Below are positions 12,301 to 27,300 of a DNA stretch of 64,000 nt, one piece after another; the first letter of the stretch is position 1; each line of letters opens with the position of its first letter. The notes under the pieces were generated by a model, which ran no database searches, was not told the DNA's origin, and was given only the letters and a program-made list of their open reading frames with translations. Origin of the DNA: Antedon mediterranea (lineage: Eukaryota; Echinodermata; Crinoidea; Comatulida; Antedonidae). Position numbers and translations under genes: made by a program. The stretch covers positions 6,232,922 to 6,296,921 of the forward strand of contig NC_092678.1 of assembly GCF_964355755.1 (NCBI RefSeq), read 5' to 3'.

Positions 12301-15300
12301 GTTATCCTTGGCAATTTGCCTAAATATATAAAAAAAAAACAAACAAACATAAAAACATAATTTTCTCAGAATGTGAGTTAATGTTAGCGAATGTATTTTA
12401 CCGTCTCCTGAACTCAAATATCCAAATGATGATGATCTTCTTGACCCTCCATCGGTGCTGTCCTCCACAAACTTTGCACCCCGTAACTGTGTGCCCCTCG
12501 GAATGACCTTAGAACGCAAGTTGCCATCAGTTCTAGCTAGAAGTGTTTTGCGGATCTGTCGCTGTTCACGGTTTTTCTTTGTCGTAATAATACGCTGCGC
12601 CATTGCTGATCCTCCATCAACTTCAGTTGTATCTGAAAGCCCTACAAAAAACAAAAATAGTAAACTTCAATATTTTTGATTAGTTTAATTGGTTTAAGAC
12701 AAGGACACTGCAAGTGAGAAGCCAAGCAGTGAAACCGTAATACCTTTCCATATTAACACTCACTCGTAGAACGAGTCTTCTCAGATAAGGACTATAAACC
12801 ATAGGTCCAGTGTACACATCTGGCTCATGTGCACTTTAAAGAACCTAGTACATCTTTCGAGATGAGTAGGGGGTTACCCCAGTGAACTAGTACACACACA
12901 GCCACTGTCACATAGACTCCTCAAGAGGGCCCCTTGATTGTCAGCATGTGCTGTTTAGGGTCACCCTCTATAAATAATGTAAAATTTAAAAAAAAACATC
13001 CATGAAATCGACACATAGCAAAGGATTGAAAATCAGAGGTCCAGTGCACACATCTCTCTCTTGTGCTCTTTAAAGAAAATACAGTAGTAAGTAGCACAGA
13101 CAGAGTAGGTGGTTACCCCGGTGAACTGTATCAATTTTAGCCACTGTTATTGTATCAGTCTAACAACCGTACCAGCTGAATCACTCTATCAAGGAAACCA
13201 AATGGGCCAATGTAGAGGAGGATGCAGTAGGTGACAGCAGGACCATGCACCCCGCTTTTGACAGCTAAACCTTTTTGATAGACTATTGATATTAATTGTT
13301 AATAGTCATTTAAGAAATACTTGATCTGCCCCTGCAATGTCCCAACATACAAATATATACATGTGTTTGTAGGCTGGGTAACGTATCAATTTGTTTTTTA
13401 GGCTTAAATACATTTGTAATTTTAATGATTTTAATTCTCACACTCACATGTGAAACAGATTACCAAATAGATATAATATAACAGACTATAACATACCAGA
13501 ATCTTCTGCTAATTCAATGGCTGAATAGAACGTATCATAAAACCACTGAGTATAAAGCTCACCTAACTGCAGTCCGCTCCATGTCACAATACCAGCTAAA
13601 AAAATAAAAAACACTCATAAATTCATTCAAATTTTAAAATAATAACATTTACTGTATGTGACTGAGGTAACCCCATAAATATTGCGCTCCCGAGGGTGTT
13701 CCTAAAAGGGGGTTGTATAATACTGTATAGTGTTTATTACCCATTCAAGTGAGAATTTAACGTTTTGCAGAGAAAAGGCACTACCCTTCCCAATACCCTT
13801 TTGTTTCTTCTAGTGGAAAATCGGCTTTAGTAAGGTACTTTAAACATTTGAGTATAAACTACCTTTGATATCTAAGCCAATATGCATGAGCAGTAATCCA
13901 GTGATTTCATGGTCCTCCTCAGACAAACTTCTCTTCAAACAGCCTTGTAAATCATTTACTTGCTATAACATAGTGCAAAACATTTCACAAGTTTTAAGGA
14001 AATATACAAAGATAGTAATAAGTACATGAAATATGACATAAAGCAGATGAGGACATCTGTGAGAATGAGACAAATCTGCCCCAACTGAGATTCATAACTT
14101 GGAACCTTCTGCTTGATATGTGGTAACCACTGGGGCTTTCATGGTATTTTTCAAATTCAGTTGGATAGCATTTGCACCATCGGAACTATTTTCCTTGCAT
14201 GTTTTATCATTACTAGTTGTTCATGGTAGAAATTTAACCAAATTCAAAGCTACTAACCTGCCTCAAAAGAAACCTAACCAGTTCAACATTGTGATTCTGA
14301 ATCGCGTTGTTTATTGGCAGATTATTTTCTTCTCCGTGGTTAACATTTGCACCGAGTTGAACAAGTATCTCAACAGCCTTGAAAATTAAACATTTATATA
14401 TTAAGCTCTGTTTACACTATCAACCAGTTTGTTTAAAAAAAAAGTGTGATGTGCCCAAATATGGTAGGGATATGCCCAAATATGGTAGTGATATGACATC
14501 AAAAATGTTAAAAGTTAAAATTTGGACAAAAATTATAATAGGTTCAATATACTGTAGTACCTTCAGTTGGTTTTCACTGCAAGCAAAGTTGAGAATTTCA
14601 TTTTTAAAACAGCTTAATATTCCCAAACATTCACAGGCCACCTCTACTATTTCTGAAACGAAACAATAAAAAAATATACAATACAAATTCATTCTTAAGT
14701 CTACACTATCAAACTAGTTTGACAAAAACGTGTGATGTGCCCAAATATGGTAGTGTAGACTTGCTCCAAGTCTGTATTTATTGTTTTTTTTATGTCATTC
14801 CACACGTCGTCGTTTTGATTTTTGTCTGAAAATACAGACTTGTGAAACACGTATAGAAATCGATTTGCAGACCGCAAACATCCAATAAGAATGACGTAGG
14901 TTATCATACCGTATTTGGCTATATGGGGCGGGCGGTATGTAAATATGGATTTCGAACCAGCCAATGATCATTTTGTTTAAAAATCGAGTACGTACAGTGC
15001 TAAATGTACGATCGAGACTGCTGAACTGTTGAAATATAAAATCGTGTTGCCAAGTTGTTTTGTTTATTAATTGTCTAGGCCTCAACTCGTACGTAGGCCT
15101 ATGACCTGCCATAAAACGTCAATAAGGTACATACCACCACCGGCACACAACAGAGCTAGTACATCACCACACAGACAGGACAGGCTAGGAGGACAGGGTC
15201 TGGGTGGGAATTAAATAATCTCCGCATAATAAATCCATTTAATGTTTGATTTGCGGAGAAGCTAGCCTATCATTATCAAGAAGAGTTTTCATGTTCTTGG

Positions 15301-18300
15301 AGAAAATCCCTTCAAATGTTTACCAGACTACTAGGCATATAAAATCATTTCTAGCCTTCAGAAACTTTCATCAATGTACAAAAGTACACACATGTGTATG
15401 TCTCCACACATTGTCTAAACGTAACATAGCGCATGTGCATCATCTTAGTTGTTGAGTCTTTGAAATTCCACATATGAATACTAAAACAGCGTACGAGTGA
15501 GTAGCCAATCGCATGCGGCTGAAACTAGTCAACTGGATAATCTACGCACCAAGAATTCTTGGTGTCAAACCACATGACTTTTGTGCGTGTTTCCCCAGAC
15601 GGAGTATCAAAACTCAAGTAATACACGTATGAAACGCCATATGTGCAAAAATATTTATATTTTTACTAATATTAAGGCAAAACTCCGTCTGTAGCCCAGA
15701 CTAATGGTAGTGGTATGATGTCATCATGTCCATATATGGACACATCACATTTTTAATTTAATGATGTTTTGTGTACGAGACCAAGTTTCTGCATCTTTAT
15801 ATTTCTTTTCCATTTGTAGTCGCGTGCAACACGACTCTACAGCTCACTATGTCGGTCGGTTGGTCGGTCGGTAAACACTAACTTGAGTATGTGACTGCCG
15901 CCATGTTTTAGAAAATGTGAAGTTTAATACCTTCTTCATCATCATATTTATCGATGATGTGAAACAGTCTGTCATGGATTTTTAAGTTTACCAACATTCT
16001 GGCAACATCCTCGGATATTTCCGCCAAGAACTGCAATACTACACAACCCTACAGGCATAAAGGAATTCATTCATTTAGTTTTAACCAAATATTTATTTAT
16101 TTATTTATTTTTTATTTACATTTATTTACCCAGGGTGGCCCAAACAGTTAAAAACTGGTTTCCATTGGGGCCCTGCATTTTACGTACAAAAGCAATAGCA
16201 CACAGTTAATAATGTATAACAATAAAAATATGAAAAAAAAAAAAAAAAAAAAATCAATAAAAATACAACAATAAATTCGGATACAATCAAATATATAATT
16301 TACTGAATATAAGGAAGCAATTTATGTTTTGTTAACAGTAATAACATTATTGGCATACCTCTTCTTGAAGTTTTCTTATTACTGTCAGCTTCTCAATACC
16401 TTGTATAAATCCCTAAAAATATGTAATATAACTCAATAAAAATACAGTGAAAGTAACCAATGTGATGTACACATGTATCAGCAATTCAACCATTGCTAAA
16501 CCATAGAGGGTACTAACATTTATAAAAATTTCTCTAAACAATTTCGGCCATCAGCATCTTTAGTAAACAAAACAAAACAATACGTATGCCTGGCAGGAAA
16601 TTTTCAAGCATGATAAAATATTCATTGTGTGACAAAAAAGTGTGATGTGTCCAAATATGGCAGTGGTATGTTCAAAGATGGTAGTGATATGACATCATCA
16701 TGTCCATATATGGGCACATCACACTTTTTTTGTCACATAAAGTTTGATAGTGTAGACAAGGCTTTAAAAAGTGTTGCTATACCTCTTCAGATGGGTCAAT
16801 GTCTGAGAATTGTTCCATAGCCTGAATGATGACCGATGCAGCTTTTTCAACTTGGCTCAATTCTCTTTCCTCATCTTTTGACAGCAATGCTTGTAGAAGA
16901 ATACATCCCTTGAGTACAATATCTAACAATAACAAAATTGATAACTTTAATTTACAATTTAAGAGATACTAATCTTTTGTAAAACTAAGCAATGGAAGCA
17001 CTCCACTATTCCTACAATTAGGCAGAGTGTGTACAGTGGACCTACAAGAAGACTTGTTCCACCACCAGAATTAAGGCTTGGTTCGCACTACTACGCAGCG
17101 CAACAACGTAAGCACAACGTAACTGACCAATGACAAGCAACAGTTCGATTACTCCATCGCTTATGATTTGTCAATTCTTTTGTGTAGCATCGTTTGTTTG
17201 TTTGTTTGTTTTTATTTTTTGCTCATATAAAAATCGACAGTGGTACAGAAAATATATATACATCAAAAGTCGCAGACTTAACAAACAACAAAATCAGAAC
17301 AATGACAACAACAAAAAACGAGTAGGAGCAAATGATAACCCTCTAAACCCGGAGCTTTGTATCCTGAGGGGTCCCGAAAGAAAAAACAAAGGAAAAAAGA
17401 ACAATTAATCAGACGGCAGGAAGTGAGAGAATACTAAATTAGTAAATTCGCTCTTTGAGGATTTTCTTTATATGAAGCTTGAAGGTGGACTTTAAATTAA
17501 TTTCTTTGATATTATGAGGTAAACTATTCCAGAGAATTATGCTATTATAAAAAAACTGTAGAAGCAATGTAACTGGATTTTTTATAAATGTTAATAAAAT
17601 CGTGTATGCTGCGCCCCTTGTATTATGGTGATGTCTTTCTGAAACTTTCAAAAAGTTTTCACGCATATACACAGGGGAGAAATTGTGCATTAAATTAGAA
17701 ATATGATTTAGTTGCAGTTGATTTACTCTATTTATAATATTTAGATAGCCAGCAAGTTTAAAGTCGGAGGCAGAAAGGTGATATCGTGGTCCCTTACCTA
17801 GGACAAATCTAATGACCTTATTTTGGACACGTTGGAGTTTGGAGACCTACAATTTTGAAATACCACAGTACCAAGAGCAACAGCAATAGTCTATAGAGCC
17901 AAAGCAGATGCCAATAATCTCTTTGTTTTAAGATCAAGGCGACTAGCAGATCTATACGTCCTTGCATTGCATCGTAGTGGGAACCAAGCGGAGTCGGCCT
18001 CAAACCCATGCCGATACTGTTGGTTCCTAGGTAGGCAAACACTGCTTGGCTGTTTTCCCCACTTAACATATCTCTTTTTATGGTAATTCATTGTATTTGT
18101 GTGTTTCTGTACAATAAAGACAATAGAACATTGCGATACTACTATTCAGGGAACACGAAATAAACGGGGAAAGTCAACACTGGGGACACTTGGTTGGGTC
18201 CCAAAGGTGCCCTCTTAATAAGGGTGCTACTGTAATTCAAATTGCACACTGTATACTCCATCCAGATTATACAGTAATGAACCAATTTTATCTATATAAG

Positions 18301-21300
18301 ATATTCAATTATTTTAAACTATTAAGCAAGTAAAAATACCTATGTTGTTGTAATGGTAGTCCATAACTTGCACAGCAATATCGTACGCATCACTTTCATT
18401 TAACATATCAACCATACCCTCTGTAACATAATCAAGTTATGCAATAATATACAAATAATGAATGAGTTGAATGTGAGAATATTCAGTTGAATAATTGACA
18501 GGAACAATATTGGATATTATCTCTAGATTTACCCGCAGTAGAGAGTACAGCCAAAGCTTCCATCATAACGCTTTGCATGTTGGCATCTGTCTGACTGTGC
18601 ACCATTCGCTCTAGGATCACCTCGTGCACTCCTTCAGTGAGACACTGATTTCTAAACACATCTATAAAAATATAACATATTTTAAACAATAAATTTCTCT
18701 ATTGATGCTTATTCCAATGAGGACAAATTTAATGTTTTATTTACATTTTCTTACAGAATAGAAGAGCTCAGTGCAAGCAAATTCATGCACAGAGCCTTCA
18801 GTTCAGAATTCAAAGCATTGAAGTTAAAAATTAACTGACGCCAACCCATCAATTCGATTTGATGGTAACACTGAAATTGTTGCTGCGTCAAAATTATGGT
18901 TTTATTTAAAACTTAACGTGTGTAGATTTGCGTGTGATTTGTTCCGTATAACAACAATACAGTAACATTCGTGATAAACTCACCAACTTCGGCTAAGCAT
19001 GTGATAAGTTGAATTGCAACCACCACAAGCAATGGGTCACCAGAATGTTGGCGTAGCGCTTTAAAAACGTAGTCCACAATGTCCGACTGATCTTCAATCA
19101 GATAATCCTTGTAATGTGTGCTGAAAATAAGCATTTTAAATATTCAAGACAATTATATTATTATTTGATGTCTCTAGGCATATGTGGCCAAGGATTACCA
19201 ATAGGAAATTAATCACTGTCCTATCAGACCTATCAGACACAGGGGCTAATTTGTGAATTAGTTCAGAGGGTTAACCCCCTACCTGTTTCAAAATGGTGAA
19301 CTGGGTTCTTTAGCACACAAGCAAACTACGATTTATTATCCGAGAAGACTAGTCGACCAGAACTAGTCTTGAACCCATGCCAATATTGATGGCTCTTTAG
19401 GTATGGTAAACAGCTCCCCTCCTCAGCCATTTGACTTACTTAATATGCTTGATGGTTGACCACCATAGGGTTAGGGTTATGGGTGTATATGCAGAGAGCC
19501 TCAGAATAGCCTATACTTACTTCTTATTACACACGCCTAACAGTGCTTGGCATGCACCTGCTAGAACCCTTGTATCCTCCACATGGAACTTCATACACTT
19601 TTTAATTCCAATAAATACACCCTTTTTCATAAGCGTACTTTGCATAAGATCTAAATAAATTGGGATATATAAAACCATTACACAAAATATGCTTAATTAA
19701 ATAATTTGAAACTGTTGTTAAAGTGATTTTTATATTACAAACAAATGTACTGTACCATAGTGTTAATACACAAATAATGAATGTTTATGCGTGCAATGGT
19801 ACAAATAATTTCATGAGGTGAAAGGTGAAAATAGAACAAATTTTCATCTGTCACCAAATGAAATTATTTGGTCTATTCCACGAATATAAACAATCATTAT
19901 TTGTTTATAAATGAACAAACAAAACCAACAGCAGTGCTTGAAATTGCACTCAAAGAGTTTAATAGAATATCTATTGAATATCATGTGACCAATAATCCCC
20001 ATATCAAATTACAGGAATGTTCTATTATTAATTGTTCGTTTGACTAGTAACTAGACATCGTTCATTCATCCATCCTAAAAATTCTACAATTTATCAATCA
20101 ATTAATCGATCAAGCATTTAATAAATCAATCAATTAAACAGCCAATTAAATTAATCTATAAATTCGTCAATCAATCGATCAATCAATTACCTAATAAATT
20201 GATCAATGAAACCTAGGCTCACCTGAACACATCATAACATGGTAAAGAGCTGTACAGGCAGATGCAGCTAAGTTACCATCTTTTTCATGTATCAGTAAAC
20301 AGGCCAGAATGGGACTGTCTAGGCTTAAACTGAAATATATTATTTTAGTAGATGTTAAATGGGGAAATTTACTATGAAACATATTTAGCTAAATCAAAGC
20401 ATGGAGTGAACGGGCAGTTGCCCTCACGATAGATACAGATTCTATGTATGCAGCTTACTGTTAACACTCGTCTGTGTAAATTGGACATTATTGTTTGAGT
20501 GTATTAGTATATGTTTGTAAACTAATCTTCAACTCCAAGAAGTATTTTTGTATACATGATTTTGTAGGTTAATTTATATTGAAAAAAAGACACCTACTTT
20601 AAGTCGTCATCCTCTGCCTTTGCAATGCATTCTGGTCTATGCATAAGTAATGTTGATAAAGATTTACAAACAGCATCCTAAAATAAAGATCACAAAAATG
20701 AAGTTATAATTGGTTTGATTTGATTTGTGAGACATGTCCTGCAAGATATTACAAAAGGAAATAATGCTGATGGTTCCATTATCTGATAGGGGTGTCCTCC
20801 CTTTGGAGAAAGAGGGCTATTGTTGGTTTATCCAGGTAAATACAATTATAAAAAAAAATTTTAGAGAATCTAAAAATAAAATATTGTATTATCATATCGC
20901 ATACCAAAACGTCCGGCTCATTTTGAAAGGTCGTCAATGCTTTGTGCGCTTCTTCGATCCAGTCGACCTCCGTAGTAGATCCAGTCACTTTCGAGTTATT
21001 GTCAATGGCAGTACCTGTACAATGACACATTGGAAAATGAATAAAGTTTAACCTAAAAATGTGCACTCAGAGAAACATTCAAAAGAAACACACAAAAGGC
21101 AGAGAGCGGAAAAGGCATAGTGTTGAGTTAGTTAATTATATTCCAGCATGAACTTGATTTTTGTTTTTATTAAAGCCAACCCTAATTCAGGGGACACCCT
21201 ATTAAGGGGCACATTCTGTTGGGTCCTGAAGGTGTCCCTTTAACAGAGGTTCAAAAGTAGTTATAAAGACAGTTAAGGTTAATTATATTCCAGCATGAAC

Positions 21301-24300
21301 TTGATTTTGTTTTTATTAAAGCCAACCCTAAGTCAGGGGACACAGTTATTCAGGAGACACTTTGTTCTGGTCCTGAAGGTGTATCCTTATGTTCTACTGT
21401 AGTTCAGGTTAATTTTATTCCAGCAGGAACTTGCCTTTTTGACATTAATTATTTAGCTTACCTAAACTGTCAAGAACAGTAAATGCTAAAGTTTGAAGGT
21501 TACCGCTACCCCTACTTGAATGGTTCCTGATGGCCGCTAAGGTCAATCTTGATGCACCATTTACTTCTAAGAAATTCTGACTTTCATCTGAAAGAAAATG
21601 AGGAAACCGTTATGGGTGAAAAATATCGAAATACGCGGGTTCAATTCTCGTTAAGAAAGACTCCCTGTCCACTCAGCTGTAAATGAGCATCTGGTTGCAA
21701 AAATACTTGGAATAAAGTTGAAAGGCTTAGTACAATGAGCTCCTAAAGCTGTCTACACTATCAAACTTTATGTGAAAAAAAAATGTGATGTGCCCATATA
21801 TGGACATGATGATGTCATATCACAACCATATTTGGGCACATCACACTATTTTTGTCAAACTAGTTTGATAGTGTAGACAGCTCATTCCCATACGTTTAGA
21901 ATAAAATGTAACTCGCCTAATGTTATTTTAGTATTAAGAGTAAGCAAGTTTAATTTAACTGCCGTTTGAACTTTTGAACTCTGCTTGAACTTTACTTTTA
22001 AATTTCAACCCAGATCTAGCTAATGAGAGATTAAAACTATTAGTAAGTCTGTAGCTTGGTGGTTAATATGCTAGCTTTCTAATTCTAAGGTCCAAGGTTC
22101 AATCCTGACCTAAAATCATCAGGGTTGTAATTCTCTACAGTTTTTACTCTACTTCTTAAGCTTGATTTCCACTAGCAACAAAACACAAGGACGTAACGCA
22201 ACGCAAGTGAGTTGACCAATCACAAGCGATGGATTATTCACACTGTCGCTTGTCATTGGTCAACATGCTTGAGTTGCGTCTATGTCCTTGCGTTGCGTTC
22301 TAATGGGAACCAAGCCTTAAGGCACAAATGAGTCTATGTTTGTTTATCCTGTTACTTGTATAGATGTGTATGAGATAAAACTTTAAAAACACACAAAAAC
22401 AAACTTTATATCGTCAATACATTTAAACATAAATATTATTCCAATGAAAGACATACAATAACAGGCCTGTTAAAACTGTTCACCAGCTCTTGTAGGCCTA
22501 GATATGATTCTAACTTACCAGTTCTAGCAAAGGTTTCAATGAGGGAACAGCACGCCATCTGAACGCCAACATCCATAGGAAACCTCGCCATTGCTCTGAA
22601 CAAATGTTTGTGTGATTTTGCCAACAAAACATCATATGTCTCATCTTCAACGAAAAAAAAAAACCAGTTTAAAAGGTATTAAGCTAATGGTTTTAAATTA
22701 TATCATACTATAATGCACTGTTCTTAGAAACTATATGCCCTAAAGGCTTTTACACAGAACAATTGGAAAGGTAATTTACACTTTAAGTTGGTGTATACAC
22801 TTTTCTACATGGTTTTTACTTAAAATCTGTATTTTTACTTTATACCTATGCCTGGATGGATGTATAATATGATATATATGTATATAATTATGTAAAGTAT
22901 CATTTCAATGATATGTATGGTTTCAGAGCCTTTGATATACCTGGATGTGCCATGGTGTTTAACGCCCAAAAAGCCTCTCTCATGACACATGGGTTTTCTG
23001 TATGGTTCTTCATTGCGGTTAGTACATACTCATACTTCTCTTTGGCAAAAAATTCTTTTTGTTCTTCAATATCTAAGATAGATAAAATAAATGAATAATG
23101 TTGAAAATGTAATGAGGATGACTTGGTATCTAAATCATAATAAATAATAAATCATGTTAAACATACCACAAATTTAATGGTCAAATGGTAGGGCATGTGT
23201 GTATCATATAAAGCAGAAAAGTTTAGGTTCGAATCTCATTCATTTTAGAAGACCGATCACTCCTAATTTTTTTATTTTTCATCATTAATATATATATAGT
23301 TTTGGCACACAACTAAAAGTGTTGGGTCCTTTTTAACAAGCTTACCATGAGAAAGAAGGTAGTGTAAGGCCATGCAACATGCTGATTGGACGTCTGTATC
23401 CATCGAGTAATTTGTCATGGCCTCTAACGTCGCACACAATATCCATTCTTCATTCATCAGATTATCACACACAATTTCTATCAAAGAAAACAATGTTAAT
23501 GTTAACTACTATCCAGGTAAAGTTAACTACTATCCAGTTAATGTTAACTGCTAGATCCAGTAAATGTTAACTACTATCCAGTTAATGTTAACTGCTAGAT
23601 CCAGTAAATGTTAACTACTAACATGTAAAAGTTAACTACTATCCAGTTAATGTTAACTGCTAGATCCAGTACATGTTAACTACTATCCAGTTAATGTTAA
23701 CTACTATCCAGTTAATGTTAACTGCTAGATCCAGTACATGTTAACTACTAACATGTAAATGTTAACTACTATCCAGTTAATGTTAACTGCTAGATCCAGT
23801 ACATGTTAACTACTAACATCAAAGAACTTATAACACAAGAATCTCCTGTTCTTCAATTTGCATTCAAAACACAGTATCGGAAGTACAGGGTTAAAAGGTC
23901 AAACTGGGCGACGCCATTTCACAGCATGGAGCAGCGCCCCCTCCAAACTAGGAAGTCAATTACTCTACCCCCTAGAGCATTAGCAGATCCCCTCTATGAT
24001 TTTGACTTTCTAATTTGATGCGGGCGCCCTACTCCATGGCTCACAATGGCGCCACCCATAGCTTTATTCTATCCCACAATGCCTTTCGAAATTGTTACGC
24101 GCTTCGGACGAACAGGAGATTCTTGTGTTATAAGTTCTTTGCTAACATGTAAATGTTAACTACTATCCAGTTAATGTTAAGTACTATCCAGTTAATGTTA
24201 ACTACTATCCAGTTAATGTTAACTACTATCCAGTTAATGTTGAGTACTATCCAGTTAATGTTAACTACTAACATGTAAATGTTAACTGCTATCCAGTTAA

Positions 24301-27300
24301 TGTTAAGTACTATCCAGTTAATGTTAACTGCTATCCAGTTAATGTTAACTACTATCCAGTTAATGCTAACTACTATCTAGTTAATGTTAACTACTATCCA
24401 GTTAATGTTAACTACTACCCAGTTAATGTTAACTACTATCCAGTTAATGTTAACTACTATTCAAATATATATTTATTTATAGATTTATTAAAGCTGGGCT
24501 TAAGTAGCCATGTGACCAGATTTCAACACAAGTAGGTTGAATGGAGAGAGTTGAACGATTGTCTAAATAGATGTAGTGGAGCTATAGCTTGGTGGTTAAC
24601 ATGCTTGCCTTTGAATCCAGAATTCAGGGTTCAATCCTGACCTATTTCTAATGTGAAACTTCGGGAGACACCGACAAGAGGCCTGTTCTTTTCTTCCGAG
24701 ATGTCCCGAGTTTGTACTGTGCATGTGTGCCCTAGAATTTAACTGACCAATCACGAGTACAGTAATACTTAAATAGCGCCCCAACTATGCAATGACAATA
24801 CATTCTCCCGAAATTTCTCAGGGTTCGCGTATGCATGTATGAAAGCGTGTAATAAATCGGGAGATCAAACTTGGTTACATCTTGTAACAAGTTACAATTT
24901 ACGCAGATGTGAAAAGGGTATAAGCTTGGTTCAAGGTAGAACTCAACGGAAGGATGCAAGTGATTTGACCATGATGGATGGATTATCTGTCGCTTATCAT
25001 GGACAATACGTTTGCAATTGCATCTATGTCCTTGCGTTGCGTCCTAGTGGGAACCAAGCTTTAATTCATTTTCTCACTGTTGGATGTGTATAAAACAATA
25101 ATACAAAATAATGACATTGAATGAATATAAATCATTCATTATTCGTTACAAAACGGTATACCTCTTAATAATACCATGGGGTTATAATTGAACAAGCTCT
25201 TGCGATTTACCTGTTGTACTCAGTTATGCAATTCAATTCAACTACTTTGTTGCTGTTCTCAATGTAGGACTAGAACAATAAAATTAGCCTCATAATAAGT
25301 CGTTGAGATAACCCATACTTACTAGAGCTAGCCAAAAGACCAATAGTTCTTAGCCCAACTGCCTGAATGTCAGAATACTCTGGGAAATTCTCTAGTGCTT
25401 GAATTATTTGTCTACAAAACACAAACAATGAAATTAACTTGTGTTAAGCCTTGTCTACACCATCACATTTTGTGTGACGTCGTGCCTAAATATAGTAGTG
25501 GGATGCCCAAAGATGGTAGTGATATGACATCACATTTTTCTGTCACATAAAGTTTGATAGTGTAGACAAGGCTTTAGATATTAATTAAAAATATATAAAG
25601 TACTAACAATTAAACTTTACTTATTTACATAAATTTGAATAATACCTCTTTCACATAGTAAAACTGGAGTTTTACAAACCACACAGTTGACACCCAGTAG
25701 TTTTGATAGTCAATGTGAAAGGGGTACAAAAGAGAAACTAAATGGCCAAATTAAATACCCTATAAATTCCTCCATCTGCTGTAAATAATAATAATACTAC
25801 TTTTTTCCTTTCCGTTTATCTTACTGCAGCATGTATTATAGTTTCTTGTGAAACAACATTTGCTTCTAGTGAGGGTGCCCCAGTAATACAAATAAAGAAT
25901 ATTTATATTAGTGCAATGGTACAAATAATTTCATAAGATAAAAGATGTTCTATATTCACAAGGTGAGTAAAAATAGAACATTTCATCTTGCACTCTCAAC
26001 AGGCATATAACGAAAATGCACTCTTGATGACATTAGGGTTCATTGGAGTAGTTTATTAAATCATGTGACCCATAATCCTCCAATCAAATTACAAGAATCT
26101 ACTCAGGTGTATAACTATAATAGGCATACACCACAAAGGTAATGTCTACACAGTTTGTGTCATATAACCAAATTACACTGTCTTAATTAACAATTAACTT
26201 TACTCCACCTCAAGTTAATCTAATAACAAATGTAAAATCCTTGATAACTTGCTTAGCAAATATCATATAGAAATCACTATTTTTTCATTCATTCTTTTTC
26301 ACCAATACAGAAAAATTGAAGCAGACTAAATAGCTATTGCTAATCAAAGGTTTTCCCCGTAATAAACAAATACAGTACATTAAATACGAACAATAACATT
26401 GACATAACCATAGCAACACATAACAATGAGATTAACATATTAAAGGATATAAACAAAACAACAACAAACCATAAGAAATAGGCCACCATAAATCAGTGTC
26501 TAGATATAAAAGTTCTGTTATATTTTTAACAACATAATTTTAGACTTAATATTCTTTATATCTAAAGGCAGGTCAATATTAATCACCAAAGAATCCATTT
26601 ATAGTTTATACATCAGGTTAACTTGCTTCTTAATCTTAGCATGAGGACATTGGTTAGTTTATACATGATCAGGTTAACTTGCTTCTTAATCTTAGCATGA
26701 GGACATTGGTTAGTTTATACATCAGGTTAACTTGCTTCTTAATCTTAGCATGAGGACATTGGTTAGTTTATACATCAGGTTAACTTGCTTCTTAATCTTA
26801 GCATGAAGACATTGGTTAGTTTATACATCAGGTTAACTTGCTTCTTAATCTTAGCATGAGGACATTGGTTAGTTTATACATCAGGTTAACTTGCTTCTTA
26901 ATCTTAGCATGAGGGCATTGGTTAGTTTATACATCAGGTTAACTTGCTTCTTAATCTTAGCATGAGGACATTGGTTCGAATTATGATCAAATAAAACATT
27001 TATTCCCAATAATTCAATTTCATGCCAAAAATACTTTGAACTTTGATTGAATGTTACTGGATTATGAAACTAGGTTAGGTTATGAAAATGTAATCACAGA
27101 TAGATCCAACTTGGATGCACGGGGTCAAACACAAAAATTGATTGAATGAAATCCAAAATTAATTCAAGAAAATACAAAAACTTAAATATAACAATGATAT
27201 ATATTTATTATCAGCTAAGTAAACAATAATTTAGGAACCGACATATATTAAATACAACGATTATTTGAACAGCAGCCTCTCAAAAATAGGCGCGAAGTAC

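Noticed and set aside
23803-24018. 71-residue ORF inside the satellite region
   Set aside because: It runs through the hAT-like MITE TIR and body; no homology or splice signal.
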